DNA of 64,000 nucleotides from an uncultured Pelagibacteraceae bacterium. GTDB taxonomy: Bacteria; Pseudomonadota; Alphaproteobacteria; Pelagibacterales; Pelagibacteraceae. Positions 39,617-49,189 of the stretch are shown here, piece after piece (position 1 is the first letter of the stretch; each line of letters starts with the position of its first letter). The translations under genes were made by a program, and so were the position numbers. The notes beneath the pieces were generated by a model. The model saw nothing but the letters and a program-made list of their open reading frames with translations, did not search any database and was not told where the DNA came from. The stretch is from the NCBI GenBank assembly GCA_902513955.1, contig CABXOW010000002.1, forward strand, positions 41,044 through 105,043, in the 5' to 3' direction.

Positions 39617-40113
39617 TATTTTGTAAATGTAATTTTTATTATTGCTCCGTCAACTTTTGATATAAATTCGATATTGCCATTGTGGTCATTGATAATTTTG
39701 TTTACTATAGAAAGTCCAAGTCCGGTTCCTTTTTTTTTTGTTGTAAAATATGGATTTAAAATTTCTTTAATATTATTATTAAAATTTTTAAAACCTATTC
39801 CATTATCATTAATAACCAGACTTATATGACTATTAAAATCATTAAGTTCAATAGTAATATTTTTGTTAAAATTACTAACTTTTTCAGTTTTTTGCTGGAT
39901 ACTTTCAATTGAATTCTTAATTAAGTTAAGAAAAACTCTACTTAATTGCTCCCTATCTCCATCAAAAAATAATTGCTGATTATTATGAATAAAATCAATT
40001 TTAATAGTTTGATCCAATCTTTGTAGTAATTTGATATTATCTTTTATTAAAATGATAAGATCATTTTTTTTGAAATATAGGTTTTGGCATTCTCGCAAAA
40101 TCAGAAAATTCAT
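39616..40113 (-). CDS. ntrY: NtrY sensor kinase, C-terminal ATPase part in a shifted frame
   Basis: This frame encodes the HATPase_c domain of the NtrY kinase: N box as NLIKNSIESI, G1 as VINDNGIGF and G2 as TTKKKGTGLGLSIVNKII, up to the end IIKITFTK. The part that belongs to NtrY begins near 40065 (KNDLIILIKDN); the first 16 residues, including its ATG at 40113, are an out-of-frame reading of the upstream gene. No ribosome-binding site is visible before that ATG. It overlaps the N-terminal frame by 53 bp; a one-base change in an A8 tract (40064-40071) joins both into a protein of about 593 residues. Confidence 0.85.
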   Translation of the reverse strand: MNFLILRECQNLYFKKNDLIILIKDNIKLLQRLDQTIKIDFIHNNQQLFFDGDREQLSRVFLNLIKNSIESIQQKTEKVSNFNKNITIELNDFNSHISLVINDNGIGFKNFNNNIKEILNPYFTTKKKGTGLGLSIVNKIINDHNGNIEFISKVDGAIIKITFTK

Positions 40114-41398
40114 TAACTAATTTTTCTATTTGTTTAATCTGGTTATTAATAATTTTTAAATTTTCTTTAAAATTTTCCTTATTTTTATCCCCAAGCTCTG
40201 TTGAATATTTATTTTTTAGTCTATCAATAGTTAATTGAATTGGGGTTAGTGGATTTTTAATTTCATGGGCAAGTTTTCTTGCAAGGCTACCCCAAGCCTC
40301 ATGTCTTTCATTAATAATTAATTTTTCTTGTTGATCTTTTAATCGATCAATCATTTGATTGAAATTTTTATTCAATATCTCCAAATCTTTATCTGTTTTT
40401 ACTTCAGGAACTTTTATATCCAAATTACCTTCTCCAATTGAGGTTGAGGCAAAAATCAAATTATTAATTGATCTAAAAAATCTAGAAGAAAATCTGATTG
40501 CTATAGATATTGATACAAACAATAAAAGTGAAACAATGATGATATAAATTATTGCAAATGAAATTTTAATACCAGTGCTTTTTTCTTCAACTGTATAATA
40601 AAAATTAATTGCTTCTTGAGACTCTGTTAAATATTTTGAAATATTTTTATCTAAATATTTAACAATATATATGAATCTATCTTCAAAGTTTTGAAGTCGC
40701 ATTATTGCTGCAGATCTATTTTCAAAAGCGTTAATGATTTTTAAAGGACGGTCGTCATCTAAAACAAGATTTAAAGCTTGATCTAGAGGTGGTATATAAG
40801 GATCATCATCTTCTAGAGTTGAAAATAATAGCTTTTTATTTAAATCAATAATGTGTATTTCATCAACACCTCTAATTAATTTTTGTGTTTTTAAAAATCT
40901 TTTATATTCTTTAACATTATCATTTAAAAATTTTTTACTTTTATTTACATCAAAGGCTACAAGAACTATTTCTGATTGGATTTTATTTCGGACTTCTTCA
41001 ACATAATTTTTAGCTAGCTCATATGAGTTGTTAACAACTGTGGTTACTTTTTTATCAAAATATTTTTCAAGTGCAAAAGAAAATAAAAAAAGTGAAAATA
41101 TAGATATTAATAATGAAGGTATAAAAGTGAATAAAGCAAAGTAAGTTATATATTTCTTATTTGACTTGAGACCGTCCTTATCAATATCATTTCTAATTGC
41201 TTTTTTTATTTCTAAAAAAATAAATACAAAAAGAAATGATAATAGAACAATATTTAAAATTAGTAATAACTGTAAATTTTGATCCGATAACTCAATAAAG
41301 CCTTTATCAATAAAAGTTAAAAAAGTTAAAAATCCTATAGATAATGTGATAATAAATAGGAATATTAAATATATGTTTTTTTTGATAAAATCGTACAT
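40061..41398 (-). CDS. ntrY: NtrY sensor kinase, N-terminal part ending at a frameshift
   Basis: Membrane sensor kinase proposed to act on NtrX. The 445-residue frame has two N-terminal helices (about 8-30, 44-63), another near 82-110, a periplasmic sensor region (about 112-275), a helix (about 277-302), a HAMP domain (about 300-360) and the phosphoacceptor domain with LAHEIKNPLTPIQLTIDRL (His378). It ends abruptly at IFQKK just where the ATPase domain should follow. No PAS domain lies between HAMP and the histidine box, unlike larger NtrY proteins (about 700-750). Only 22 bp separate its start from divergent ispDF. Confidence 0.88.
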   Translation of the reverse strand: MYDFIKKNIYLIFLFIITLSIGFLTFLTFIDKGFIELSDQNLQLLLILNIVLLSFLFVFIFLEIKKAIRNDIDKDGLKSNKKYITYFALFTFIPSLLISIFSLFLFSFALEKYFDKKVTTVVNNSYELAKNYVEEVRNKIQSEIVLVAFDVNKSKKFLNDNVKEYKRFLKTQKLIRGVDEIHIIDLNKKLLFSTLEDDDPYIPPLDQALNLVLDDDRPLKIINAFENRSAAIMRLQNFEDRFIYIVKYLDKNISKYLTESQEAINFYYTVEEKSTGIKISFAIIYIIIVSLLLFVSISIAIRFSSRFFRSINNLIFASTSIGEGNLDIKVPEVKTDKDLEILNKNFNQMIDRLKDQQEKLIINERHEAWGSLARKLAHEIKNPLTPIQLTIDRLKNKYSTELGDKNKENFKENLKIINNQIKQIEKLVNEFSDFARMPKPIFQKK

Positions 41399-41420
41399 TC
41401 TTAAATAATAATCACCTTAA

Positions 41421-42524
41421 ATGATGAACAATTATTTTATAATACTTGCCTCCGGACAAAGCAAAAGATTTAATTCAAATAAACCAAAGCAATTTATTTG
41501 GTATAAAAATAAAGCTCTTTTTGAACACTCATTGAATAAGGCTATCAAATCTAAACTTTTTAAGAAAATCATCTTGGTTGTTAATGATAAAAAACAAATC
41601 CAAAAAAAATATTCTAAAAATATTTTAATTATAAAAGGTGGCAAAGAAAGATCAAACTCTTCACTAATTGCATTAAAATATATTAAGAAATTTAATCCGG
41701 CTAATGTATTGATTCATAATGCAGCAAGGCCAAACTTCACTATTAAATTATTAGAGAGACTAATTAATTCTTTAAAAAAAAATAAAGCATCTATTCCTGT
41801 AATTTCATCAAAAGATTCGATTAAATATAAGATTAAAAATCAATTATTTAATCTTGATAGAAAAAGTTCTTACCTTACACAAACACCACAAGCTTTTAAA
41901 TATAAAGATATTTATGATTTATCTATTAATGAAAAAAATAAAATTCAAGATGAAGCAACTTTATTTATTAATAATAATTTAAAGATAAAGTTTATAGATG
42001 GTGAAATATTAAATAATAAAATTACATTTAGAGAAGATATAATCAATACACAAACATATTTCGGTATTGGGTTTGATATTCATAGATTAATTAAAGATAA
42101 AAAACTTTACTTAGGTGGTATAAAAATTCCTTTTCACTCAGGTTTAAAAGGTCATTCTGATGGAGATGTAATTTTACATTCAATAATTGATGCTTTATTG
42201 GGAGCTATGAGAAAAAAAGATATCGGTACTTTTTTTCCAGATAATAAAAATAAATTTAAAAATATAAGATCACCAAAAATGTTAAAACCCATTATTAATA
42301 TTTTAAACAAAAATGATTTTTATATTAACAATTTAGATATTAACTTGATATGTGAACAGCCTAAAGTATCTAAATATAGAAAAAAAATAACCAACTCACT
42401 TTCTAATTTATTAAATTTAGATAAAAATTTAATTAATTTAAAAGGTAAAACAGTTGAAAAATTGGGATTAATTGGAAAAGAAAAGGCGATAGCTTGTGAA
42501 GTTATTTGCTCGATATCACAATGA
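41421..42524 (+). CDS. ispDF: Bifunctional IspD/IspF enzyme of the MEP pathway
   Basis: Fusion that performs two non-consecutive steps of isoprenoid precursor synthesis: CTP-dependent activation of methylerythritol phosphate (IspD, about 1-205) and cyclisation to the 2,4-cyclodiphosphate (IspF, about 211-367). IspD motifs are ILASGQSKRF, the NAARP stretch and LTQTPQAF; IspF shows GIGFDIHRL, GHSDGDVILHSIIDALLGA and IGTFFPD. The fusion is common in alphaproteobacteria. It overlaps pgpA by 4 bp (ATGA) and is divergent from ntrY. Confidence 0.95.
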   Translation: MMNNYFIILASGQSKRFNSNKPKQFIWYKNKALFEHSLNKAIKSKLFKKIILVVNDKKQIQKKYSKNILIIKGGKERSNSSLIALKYIKKFNPANVLIHNAARPNFTIKLLERLINSLKKNKASIPVISSKDSIKYKIKNQLFNLDRKSSYLTQTPQAFKYKDIYDLSINEKNKIQDEATLFINNNLKIKFIDGEILNNKITFREDIINTQTYFGIGFDIHRLIKDKKLYLGGIKIPFHSGLKGHSDGDVILHSIIDALLGAMRKKDIGTFFPDNKNKFKNIRSPKMLKPIINILNKNDFYINNLDINLICEQPKVSKYRKKITNSLSNLLNLDKNLINLKGKTVEKLGLIGKEKAIACEVICSISQ

Positions 42525-43012
42525 AAAAAATTAATGTATTAGTATCAACTTTTTTTGGTTATGGTTATTTAACTAAAGTACCAGGAACAGTAACATCGCT
42601 TGTTACAGCTATATTCTTATACATTGCCTACGAACATCTTGAGTATACTGATCTTAAATTTTCGTTAATTTTTTTTACTCTCCTATTTTTCTACTCTTTT
42701 TATGCTGTAAAAGATGCTGAAAGCGAATTTAAGAACAAAGATCCTAGACAAATAGTTATTGATGAAGTTTTAGGTCAAGCTATGCCTTTAATACTATTAT
42801 TATATTTAAATCAAAATAATCAAATTAGTATTTCTATCGAAATTTATTATATTTTATCTTTTATATTCTTTAGATTTTTTGACATTCTAAAACCATTTCC
42901 AGTAAGTTATTTTGATAAAAATCATAAAAACTATTTTGGAATAATTATGGATGATATAATGGCTGGATTATATTCAATGATATTAATATATTTAATAAGT
43001 CTAAAGTTTTAA
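42521..43012 (+). CDS. pgpA: Phosphatidylglycerophosphatase A
   Basis: Membrane phosphatase making phosphatidylglycerol from its phosphate. The start is placed at ATG 42521, which overlaps the ispDF stop as ATGA; an upstream TTG adds five residues. The 163-residue protein has the N-terminal FGYGYLTKVPGTVTSL motif, the metal-binding DAESEFKNKDPRQIVIDEVLGQ segment and four hydrophobic helices. Family length is about 160-170. It is followed directly by pncC with a TAATG overlap. Confidence 0.93.
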   Translation: MKKINVLVSTFFGYGYLTKVPGTVTSLVTAIFLYIAYEHLEYTDLKFSLIFFTLLFFYSFYAVKDAESEFKNKDPRQIVIDEVLGQAMPLILLLYLNQNNQISISIEIYYILSFIFFRFFDILKPFPVSYFDKNHKNYFGIIMDDIMAGLYSMILIYLISLKF

Positions 43013-43476
43013 TGAGTATTCAATCAATTCATAAAAAATTAATTAAAAAAAAATTAACTATATCTGTAGCAGAGTCTTGCACTGGTGGACTATTGGCTCA
43101 TAATTTAACTAAATTAGCCAATTCATCAAAATACTTTCAGATGGGTTTAACAACCTACTCTAATCAAGCTAAAATTAAGATATTAAAGGTAAATAAAAAC
43201 ATAATTAAAAAATATGGCGCTGTCAGCAATGAGTGTTGTAGAGCTATGGTCCAAAATTTATCTAAAATTTCAAAAAGTAAAATAAATGTTTCAATTACTG
43301 GAATTGCGGGGCCAGGTGGTAGTACAAAAAATAAGCCTGTTGGTCTTATTTATATTGGTATTAAAAAAGGTAAAACCTTATTTATTAAAGAAAATAGGTT
43401 TAAATCAAAAAACCGTAGTTCTATTCAAAAATCAACAGTTAAAGAAGTGATTAAAATAATTTTAAATTTAATTTAA
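43012..43476 (+). CDS. pncC: CinA C-terminal-type nicotinamide-nucleotide amidohydrolase
   Basis: Stand-alone CinA C-domain that deamidates nicotinamide mononucleotide to nicotinate mononucleotide in pyridine nucleotide salvage. The 154-residue protein shows VAESCTGGLLAHNLT with the catalytic Ser region, the GAVSNECCRAMVQ segment and SITGIAGPGGSTKNKPVGLIYIG, all diagnostic. Length matches the single-domain form. It is the end of ispDF-pgpA-pncC and overlaps the convergent ratA by 4 bp. Confidence 0.92.
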   Translation: MSIQSIHKKLIKKKLTISVAESCTGGLLAHNLTKLANSSKYFQMGLTTYSNQAKIKILKVNKNIIKKYGAVSNECCRAMVQNLSKISKSKINVSITGIAGPGGSTKNKPVGLIYIGIKKGKTLFIKENRFKSKNRSSIQKSTVKEVIKIILNLI

Positions 43477-43928
43477 TTATCTATAGGGCTATAAAGATCT
43501 TCAGCTCTTTTTTGAAAAGCATCAGCAATCTTATTTAAACTAAATTCAAAAGATTTAGACATTAAAACATTCAAAAATTTATTTTCAATTTCAAAATCAA
43601 TATCAAAAGAAATTTCTGTACCAACTTTAGTTTCATTAAATTTCCAATTATTTTCCAGGTGATTTAAAGGACCTCCAATATTGATTACATTTATAGTGCT
43701 ATTTTCTTTATTAAATTTTACATCACTTTTATAAGTATCTTTAAATGGCCCTTTACCAATTGTAAGGTCGGCAATAATTAAAGTTTGATTAGCTTCTTTA
43801 TTTTTTTCATAAATACGAGAACCTAAACAAAATGGGACAAATTCTGGATATTTTTCTATATCCAAAACCAAATCAATCAATTGATCCTTTTTACATTCAA
43901 TTAATCTCTTAACTGAAGCTTTTGGCAT
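43473..43928 (-). CDS. RatA/Coq10-like START-domain protein
   Basis: A 151-residue SRPBCC (START-like) protein. The N-terminal KRLIECKKDQLIDLVLDIEKYPEFVPFC and the middle GPFKDTYKSDVKF and GPLNHLENNWKF match the Coq10/RatA family: in alphaproteobacteria and mitochondria these help ubiquinone function, while E. coli RatA was described as a ribosome-association toxin. The Coq10-type role is the better guess here. It overlaps lipA by one base, an alphaproteobacterial arrangement. Confidence 0.88.
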   Translation of the reverse strand: MPKASVKRLIECKKDQLIDLVLDIEKYPEFVPFCLGSRIYEKNKEANQTLIIADLTIGKGPFKDTYKSDVKFNKENSTINVINIGGPLNHLENNWKFNETKVGTEISFDIDFEIENKFLNVLMSKSFEFSLNKIADAFQKRAEDLYSPIDN

Positions 43929-44854
43929 TAATTATTTTTTAATCTATTTTGTTTAAGTTTAGCAAAATCTTCATCAGCATGATATGATGACCTTGTTAAA
44001 GGAGAGGAAGAAACTAAAAGAAATCCTTTTGATTTAGCAATATTTTCTAAATCTTTAAATTCATCTGGATGATAATATCTTTTTAAAGGATGATGTTTCA
44101 CTGATGGTTGTAGATATTGACCAATAGTTAAAAAATCAACTTCAGCAGACCTTAAATCATCCATTACTTGAATTAATTCATCTTTTTCTTCACCAAGACC
44201 AACCATTATACCTGATTTAGTAAAAACTTTTTTATTAATTTTTTTAACATTTTTTAAAAGTTCTAGAGATCCAAAATATCTAGCGCCAGGTCTAACTTTT
44301 AAATAAAGCCTTGGCACTGTTTCAATATTATGATTAAAAACATCTAGGTCTGCTTCCAAAATCTTTTTATATGCGTCACCTTTTCTTAAAAAATCTGGAG
44401 TTAAAACTTCGATTGATGTATTCGGATTTTTTTTACGTGTTGCTGTAATTACTTCATAAAAATGATTTGAACCCCCGTCATCAAGGTCATCTCTATCTAC
44501 TGATGTAATAACAACGTGTTTTAAATTTAATTTATCTACAGCATTAGAAATTTTATAAGGCTCAAATGGATCTAAGGCTTCAGGTTTACCAGTTTTTACA
44601 TCACAAAAGGCGCAAGCTCTTGTACATATATCGCCCATGATCATAAAAGTTGCATGTCTCTTACTCCAGCATTCAGTTATATTTGGGCAGTTGGCCTCCT
44701 GACAAACAGTTGCTAAATTATTTTGATTGACTACTGTTTTTGTTAAAAAAAATTCCTTGCTATTAGTAAGTTTAGATCTTATCCAATCTGGTTTCTTCTT
44801 AATTGGATTTATTGGTTTGTTTACTTTTTCTGGATGTCTAATTTTATTTGCCAT
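43928..44854 (-). CDS. lipA: Lipoyl synthase
   Basis: Radical-SAM enzyme that inserts two sulfurs into octanoyl groups on lipoyl domains. The 308-residue protein has the auxiliary cluster cysteines in [12 protein letters not shown], the radical-SAM motif CTRACAFC, and the C-terminal [14 protein letters not shown] with the conserved serine that ligates the auxiliary cluster. Length is normal. It overlaps ftsB by 11 bp upstream and ratA by one base downstream. Confidence 0.97.
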   Translation of the reverse strand: MANKIRHPEKVNKPINPIKKKPDWIRSKLTNSKEFFLTKTVVNQNNLATVCQEANCPNITECWSKRHATFMIMGDICTRACAFCDVKTGKPEALDPFEPYKISNAVDKLNLKHVVITSVDRDDLDDGGSNHFYEVITATRKKNPNTSIEVLTPDFLRKGDAYKKILEADLDVFNHNIETVPRLYLKVRPGARYFGSLELLKNVKKINKKVFTKSGIMVGLGEEKDELIQVMDDLRSAEVDFLTIGQYLQPSVKHHPLKRYYHPDEFKDLENIAKSKGFLLVSSSPLTRSSYHADEDFAKLKQNRLKNN

Positions 44855-45146
44855 CTTTTTTAATTATATAGATCGTCTCGCCTTCTTCACCAAATAAAAA
44901 TCTCTCTCTTATTAATGTTTCAATATAATCAAGGTCTAATTTAGTGCTAAGCAATGTATTTTTATGATCTAAATCTTCTATCTTGTTAATTAATGATATT
45001 TCTTCTTTTTTCAAGTTGGACAAAAGTTCTTTTTTTTCAATATATGAGAAAAGACCTCTTTCTCCTGATACAAGATTAAATGAAAAATAAAAAATCAAAA
45101 ATATAGAAGTTAATAAAAAATAATTTTTTTTTATTAATCTTAACAT
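44844..45146 (-). CDS. ftsB: FtsB/DivIC-type septum formation initiator
   Basis: Small bitopic division protein that joins FtsL and FtsQ. The 100-residue protein has one helix (about 9-27), then a coiled coil (about 38-70) and the conserved tail [22 protein letters not shown] typical of the family. It lies between eno and lipA, the usual alphaproteobacterial place after enolase, with a one-base overlap to eno. Confidence 0.9.
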   Translation of the reverse strand: MLRLIKKNYFLLTSIFLIFYFSFNLVSGERGLFSYIEKKELLSNLKKEEISLINKIEDLDHKNTLLSTKLDLDYIETLIRERFLFGEEGETIYIIKKDGK

Positions 45147-46402
45147 TAATTGATTTTATTCATTCTCGCTTTTTTTCCAAGTTCTTCTTCAATACGAATT
45201 AATTGATTATATTTAGCAACTCTTTCAGATCTTGCTAATGATCCAGTTTTTATTTGATTAGAATTTGTTCCAACCGCTAAATCTGCAATAAATGTGTCTT
45301 CACTTTCTCCAGATCGGTGAGATATGATTGTTTTGTACCCAATGGTTTGAGCAAATTTAATGACATCTAAAGTCTCAGAAACTGTGCCAATTTGATTTAA
45401 TTTTATCAAAATTGAATTAGATGAAATATTTAAGAAACCTTTTTTAAGTCTTTCAAGGTTAGTTACATACAAATCGTCTCCAACTATTTGAACATTATTG
45501 ACTGATTTCATTAATTTGTTCCAAGCCATCCAGTCATTTTCTGCAAAAGGATCTTCTATTGATTTGATCTTATATTTCTTAATAATTTTTTGATATTCTT
45601 TGATTGATTTTTCTGCAGAAATATAATTCTTAGAATGAATTGAATATTTATTTTTTTTAAATAACTCATTAGCAGCAACATCAAGACATATTGAAACATC
45701 TTTACCATTTTTAAAACCTGCTTTTTTAATAGCTGAAACTATTAATTCTAAAGCCTGATTATTACTACTGATCATTGGAGCAAAACCTCCCTCATCACCA
45801 ACAGATGTCGATAATCCTTTGGCTTTAATTAGATTACTTAAACTTTTAATAACCAAAAAACACACCCTCATAGCTTCTGAAAAACTTTTTGCTCTGTCTG
45901 GTCTTATCATAAACTCTTGAATTCTAAGCCCATTGTTAGCATGTGCTCCGCCATTAATTATATTCATTAAAGGGTATGGTAATTGAAAATTCTTCTTAAC
46001 AGAAAATGTTTTGTACAATGGTAACTTTTTAACTTTAGCTGAAAGTTTTTTTACAGCCATAGAAACAGCCAACATTGCATTAGCGCCAAGATTAGTTTTT
46101 TGTCTTGTTCCATCAAGGTTGATTAAAAGAGTATCAATTCGTTCTTGGTTATGAACATTTTGACCTTTTAATTTTTTTGAAATCTTTGAATGTACTAAAT
46201 TAACAGCGTTAAAGACGCTTTTTCCTAAGTACCTTTTGTTATTTTTATCTCTTTTTTCATAAGCTTCAAAAGTTCCTGTAGAGGCTCCAGACGGACAAAT
46301 AGCAGAAGAGCTATAATTTTTTGTATACACTTCCGCCTCAATTGTAGGATTTCCTCTACTATCAAATACTTGACGTCCTTTTACTTTTAAAATTTTACTC
46401 AC
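45146..46402 (-). CDS. eno: Enolase
   Basis: Glycolytic/gluconeogenic enzyme interconverting 2-phosphoglycerate and phosphoenolpyruvate. The 418-residue protein opens VKGRQVFDSRGNPTIEAEV and has GGAHANNGLRIQEFMI, SVGDEGGFAP, the metal site in SIEDPFAENDW and IVGDDLYVTN, and SHRSGESED near the C-terminus. The start codon is GTG (46402), fixed by the conserved N-terminus and the one-base offset from kdsA. Length is normal. Confidence 0.98.
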   Translation of the reverse strand: MSKILKVKGRQVFDSRGNPTIEAEVYTKNYSSSAICPSGASTGTFEAYEKRDKNNKRYLGKSVFNAVNLVHSKISKKLKGQNVHNQERIDTLLINLDGTRQKTNLGANAMLAVSMAVKKLSAKVKKLPLYKTFSVKKNFQLPYPLMNIINGGAHANNGLRIQEFMIRPDRAKSFSEAMRVCFLVIKSLSNLIKAKGLSTSVGDEGGFAPMISSNNQALELIVSAIKKAGFKNGKDVSICLDVAANELFKKNKYSIHSKNYISAEKSIKEYQKIIKKYKIKSIEDPFAENDWMAWNKLMKSVNNVQIVGDDLYVTNLERLKKGFLNISSNSILIKLNQIGTVSETLDVIKFAQTIGYKTIISHRSGESEDTFIADLAVGTNSNQIKTGSLARSERVAKYNQLIRIEEELGKKARMNKIN

Positions 46403-47226
46403 TATCTTTTAATTAAATTATCTATATCGTTTAATTGATTTAACAAATTTTCTAATTTATCTAATGGAACCATATTTGGTCCATCAGAAGGGGCGTTATC
46501 TGGATCTTGATGTGTTTCAATGAAAACACCTGCAACACCTACTGCAACTGCAGCTCTAGCTAAATATTCAACAAATTCTCTTTGTCCTCCAGACGAATCT
46601 CCCTGGCCGCCAGGTTGCTGAACAGAATGTGTTGCATCAAAAATTACTGGATAACCATTCTTTGCCATAATTGGTAAAGATCTCATATCTGATACTAAAG
46701 TATTATATCCAAAGCTTGCTCCTCTTTCTGTAACAAGGATATTTTTATTACCTGTGTCTGTAATTTTTTTAGTTACATTCACCATATCCCAGGGGGCAAG
46801 AAACTGACCTTTCTTAACATTAATAATTTTATTTGTTTTAGCAGCGGCAATTAATAAGTCTGTCTGTCTACATAAAAAAGCTGGTATCTGTAATACATCA
46901 ACGTGACTAGCAACAAGTGAACATTGCTCTGCGTTATGAATATCTGTTAATATTGGAACATCTAATTCTTTTTTAATTTTATCAAATACCGGAAGTGATG
47001 CATCTAAACCAGCTCCTCTTTGTCCCTTAAGGCTTGTTCGATTAGCTTTATCAAAAGAAGTTTTGTAAATAAATCCAAGACCAATTTTTTTGGTAATCTC
47101 CTTAATTTTACCAGCCATATCCATTGCATGCTGTTCTGTTTCAAGCTGACAAGGTCCAGCTATAATGCAAATTTTATTTTCGTTAGAAATTTCTATGTTT
47201 CCGCAATTAACTTTAATACTACTCAT
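46402..47226 (-). CDS. kdsA: 3-deoxy-D-manno-octulosonate 8-phosphate synthase
   Basis: Condenses arabinose-5-phosphate with phosphoenolpyruvate to make Kdo-8-phosphate for lipopolysaccharide core. The 274-residue protein has [53 protein letters not shown] and [17 protein letters not shown], all KdsA hallmarks. With lpxABDI in this window it shows that a Kdo-lipid A pathway is encoded. It overlaps pyrG by 4 bp (ATGA). Confidence 0.97.
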   Translation of the reverse strand: MSSIKVNCGNIEISNENKICIIAGPCQLETEQHAMDMAGKIKEITKKIGLGFIYKTSFDKANRTSLKGQRGAGLDASLPVFDKIKKELDVPILTDIHNAEQCSLVASHVDVLQIPAFLCRQTDLLIAAAKTNKIINVKKGQFLAPWDMVNVTKKITDTGNKNILVTERGASFGYNTLVSDMRSLPIMAKNGYPVIFDATHSVQQPGGQGDSSGGQREFVEYLARAAVAVGVAGVFIETHQDPDNAPSDGPNMVPLDKLENLLNQLNDIDNLIKR

Positions 47227-48839
47227 TTATGATTTTTAGATGCCTTGATAAATGAAGAGAATAAAGGATGAGGAGCTAAAGGTCTAGATTTAAATTCGGG
47301 ATGAAACTGAACTCCAATAAACCAAGGATGATTTTCTAACTCTATAATCTCAGGTAACTTATTATCTGGTGATAAACCTGAAAAAATCATACCTTTTTTT
47401 TCAAATTTTTCTTTAAAAGCAATATTTACTTCATATCTATGTCTATGTCTTTCTTTGATTAATTTAGAATTGTATATTTTTCTAATCTGTGAATTTTCTC
47501 TAAGTTTAGCGTCATAAGAACCTAGTCGCATTGTTCCGCCAAGGTCTTTATCTGTGCCTTTGATTTTTTTACCATCTTTTGTCCATTCATTAATCAAACC
47601 AACTATTGGTAAACCCTTTTTGTCAAATTCACTTGAAGTAGCATTTTTTAAATTTAATTGATTTCTTGCAAATTCAATAATGGCCATTTGCATACCATAA
47701 CAAATACCTAAGAATGGAATCTTGTTTAGTCTTGCGTATTTGATTGCCTCTATTTTTCCATCCGTTCCTCTTTTGCCAAATCCTCCCGGTATTAAAATTC
47801 CTGAAATATTTTTTAGTTTTTTCTTTATTTCTGAAATTTTTAATTTCTCTGAGTCTATTCTTACTAAATTAACTTTGATCTTATTATCTATACCACCATG
47901 AGTTAATGCTTCATCTAATGATTTATAGGCATCTTTAAGCTCAACATATTTTCCAATGATTGCGATATTTATTTGCTTCTTATTATTAAGAATAATTTTA
48001 GTAATTTTTTTCCATGGATTTAAGTTTGCTGATTTTTTTGATTTTAATTTAAAATAACTTAAAACTTGAACATCAAGTTTTTCTCTAAAAAAGCTCATAG
48101 GAGCTTCATAAATAGTTCTTACATCAACTGTTTCAATTACATTTTTAATATCAACATTACAGAATAGAGAAATTTTCTTTCTATGCTCAAGAGGTATTGG
48201 TCTTTCTGATCTACAAATAATTATATCAGGCTGAATACCGATACTTCTTAATTCTTTTACCGAATGTTGTGTTGGTTTTGTTTTAATTTCATCTGAAGCT
48301 TTTAAATAAGGTACTAATGTTAAATGAATAAATAATGCATTTTTTTTACCTACATCATTAGCAAACTGTCTTATTGCCTCTACAAATGGTAAACTTTCTA
48401 TGTCTCCTACAATTCCTCCAATTTCACAAATAACAAAATCTTCTTTAGATGAGTCGTTTTTAATAAACTGTTTTATCCGATCAGTTATATGTGGAATGAC
48501 CTGTACTGTTTTTCCTAAATACTCACCTTTTCTTTCTTTTTTAAGAACATCACTATAAATTTTTCCAGTTGTAATATTGTCAGATTTTCTTGCTGATACT
48601 CCAGAGAATCTCTCATAATGACCTAAGTCTAAATCAGTTTCTGCACCATCATCAGTTACATAAACTTCACCATGCTGAAATGGGCTCATCGTTCCAGGAT
48701 CCACATTGAGGTATGGATCTAATTTTCTTAATCTAACCTTGTAACCTCTAGATTGTAACAAGTAAGCTAACGATGCTGAAGAGAGACCTTTTCCTAATGA
48801 TGAAACCACGCCGCCGGTGACAAATATATATCGCGCCAT
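47223..48839 (-). CDS. pyrG: CTP synthase
   Basis: Aminates UTP to CTP using glutamine. The 538-residue protein has the synthetase domain starting [20 protein letters not shown] and containing [22 protein letters not shown], and a C-terminal glutaminase domain (about 290-535) with the nucleophile cysteine in [12 protein letters not shown] and the HPEF histidine-glutamate pair. Length is normal. It lies between secG and kdsA in a leftward run. Confidence 0.98.
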   Translation of the reverse strand: MARYIFVTGGVVSSLGKGLSSASLAYLLQSRGYKVRLRKLDPYLNVDPGTMSPFQHGEVYVTDDGAETDLDLGHYERFSGVSARKSDNITTGKIYSDVLKKERKGEYLGKTVQVIPHITDRIKQFIKNDSSKEDFVICEIGGIVGDIESLPFVEAIRQFANDVGKKNALFIHLTLVPYLKASDEIKTKPTQHSVKELRSIGIQPDIIICRSERPIPLEHRKKISLFCNVDIKNVIETVDVRTIYEAPMSFFREKLDVQVLSYFKLKSKKSANLNPWKKITKIILNNKKQINIAIIGKYVELKDAYKSLDEALTHGGIDNKIKVNLVRIDSEKLKISEIKKKLKNISGILIPGGFGKRGTDGKIEAIKYARLNKIPFLGICYGMQMAIIEFARNQLNLKNATSSEFDKKGLPIVGLINEWTKDGKKIKGTDKDLGGTMRLGSYDAKLRENSQIRKIYNSKLIKERHRHRYEVNIAFKEKFEKKGMIFSGLSPDNKLPEIIELENHPWFIGVQFHPEFKSRPLAPHPLFSSFIKASKNHK

Positions 48840-48883
48840 GGAATTATCTTATAGCGAATAAAAATTGAAATGGAAAGTATTAA

Positions 48884-49183
48884 TTAATTATTTTCTGGAA
48901 TTGAAGGTGTATCTTCTGTCTTTTCTTCAATTGTGTCTAAAACTGAACTTGTTGGCGTTAATTCAGCTCTGGAAATAATAGTTAAAGCCAAACTACAAAT
49001 TATAAATAATGTAGCAACAACAGCTGTTGCTTTAGTCATAAAACCTCCTGCAGATCTTGATAGCATGAAATTTTCCTGAGAAACTCCAATACCTAAGGCA
49101 CCTCCTTCAGATCTTTGCAAGAGTATCAATGATACTAAAATAAAAGCTAAGATGATGTTAATTACTAACAATATGTTTTCCAT
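48884..49183 (-). CDS. secG: Protein translocase subunit SecG
   Basis: Small subunit of the SecYEG channel. The 99-residue protein has two helices (about 3-20 and 52-72), the LILLQRSEGGALGIG loop and the SAGGFMTKATAVVA segment that identify SecG, then a Thr/Glu-rich tail. It sits 6 bp after tpiA and 44 bp before pyrG, the common alphaproteobacterial tpiA-secG-pyrG order. Confidence 0.95.
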   Translation of the reverse strand: MENILLVINIILAFILVSLILLQRSEGGALGIGVSQENFMLSRSAGGFMTKATAVVATLFIICSLALTIISRAELTPTSSVLDTIEEKTEDTPSIPENN

Positions 49184-49189
49184 GAAGGG

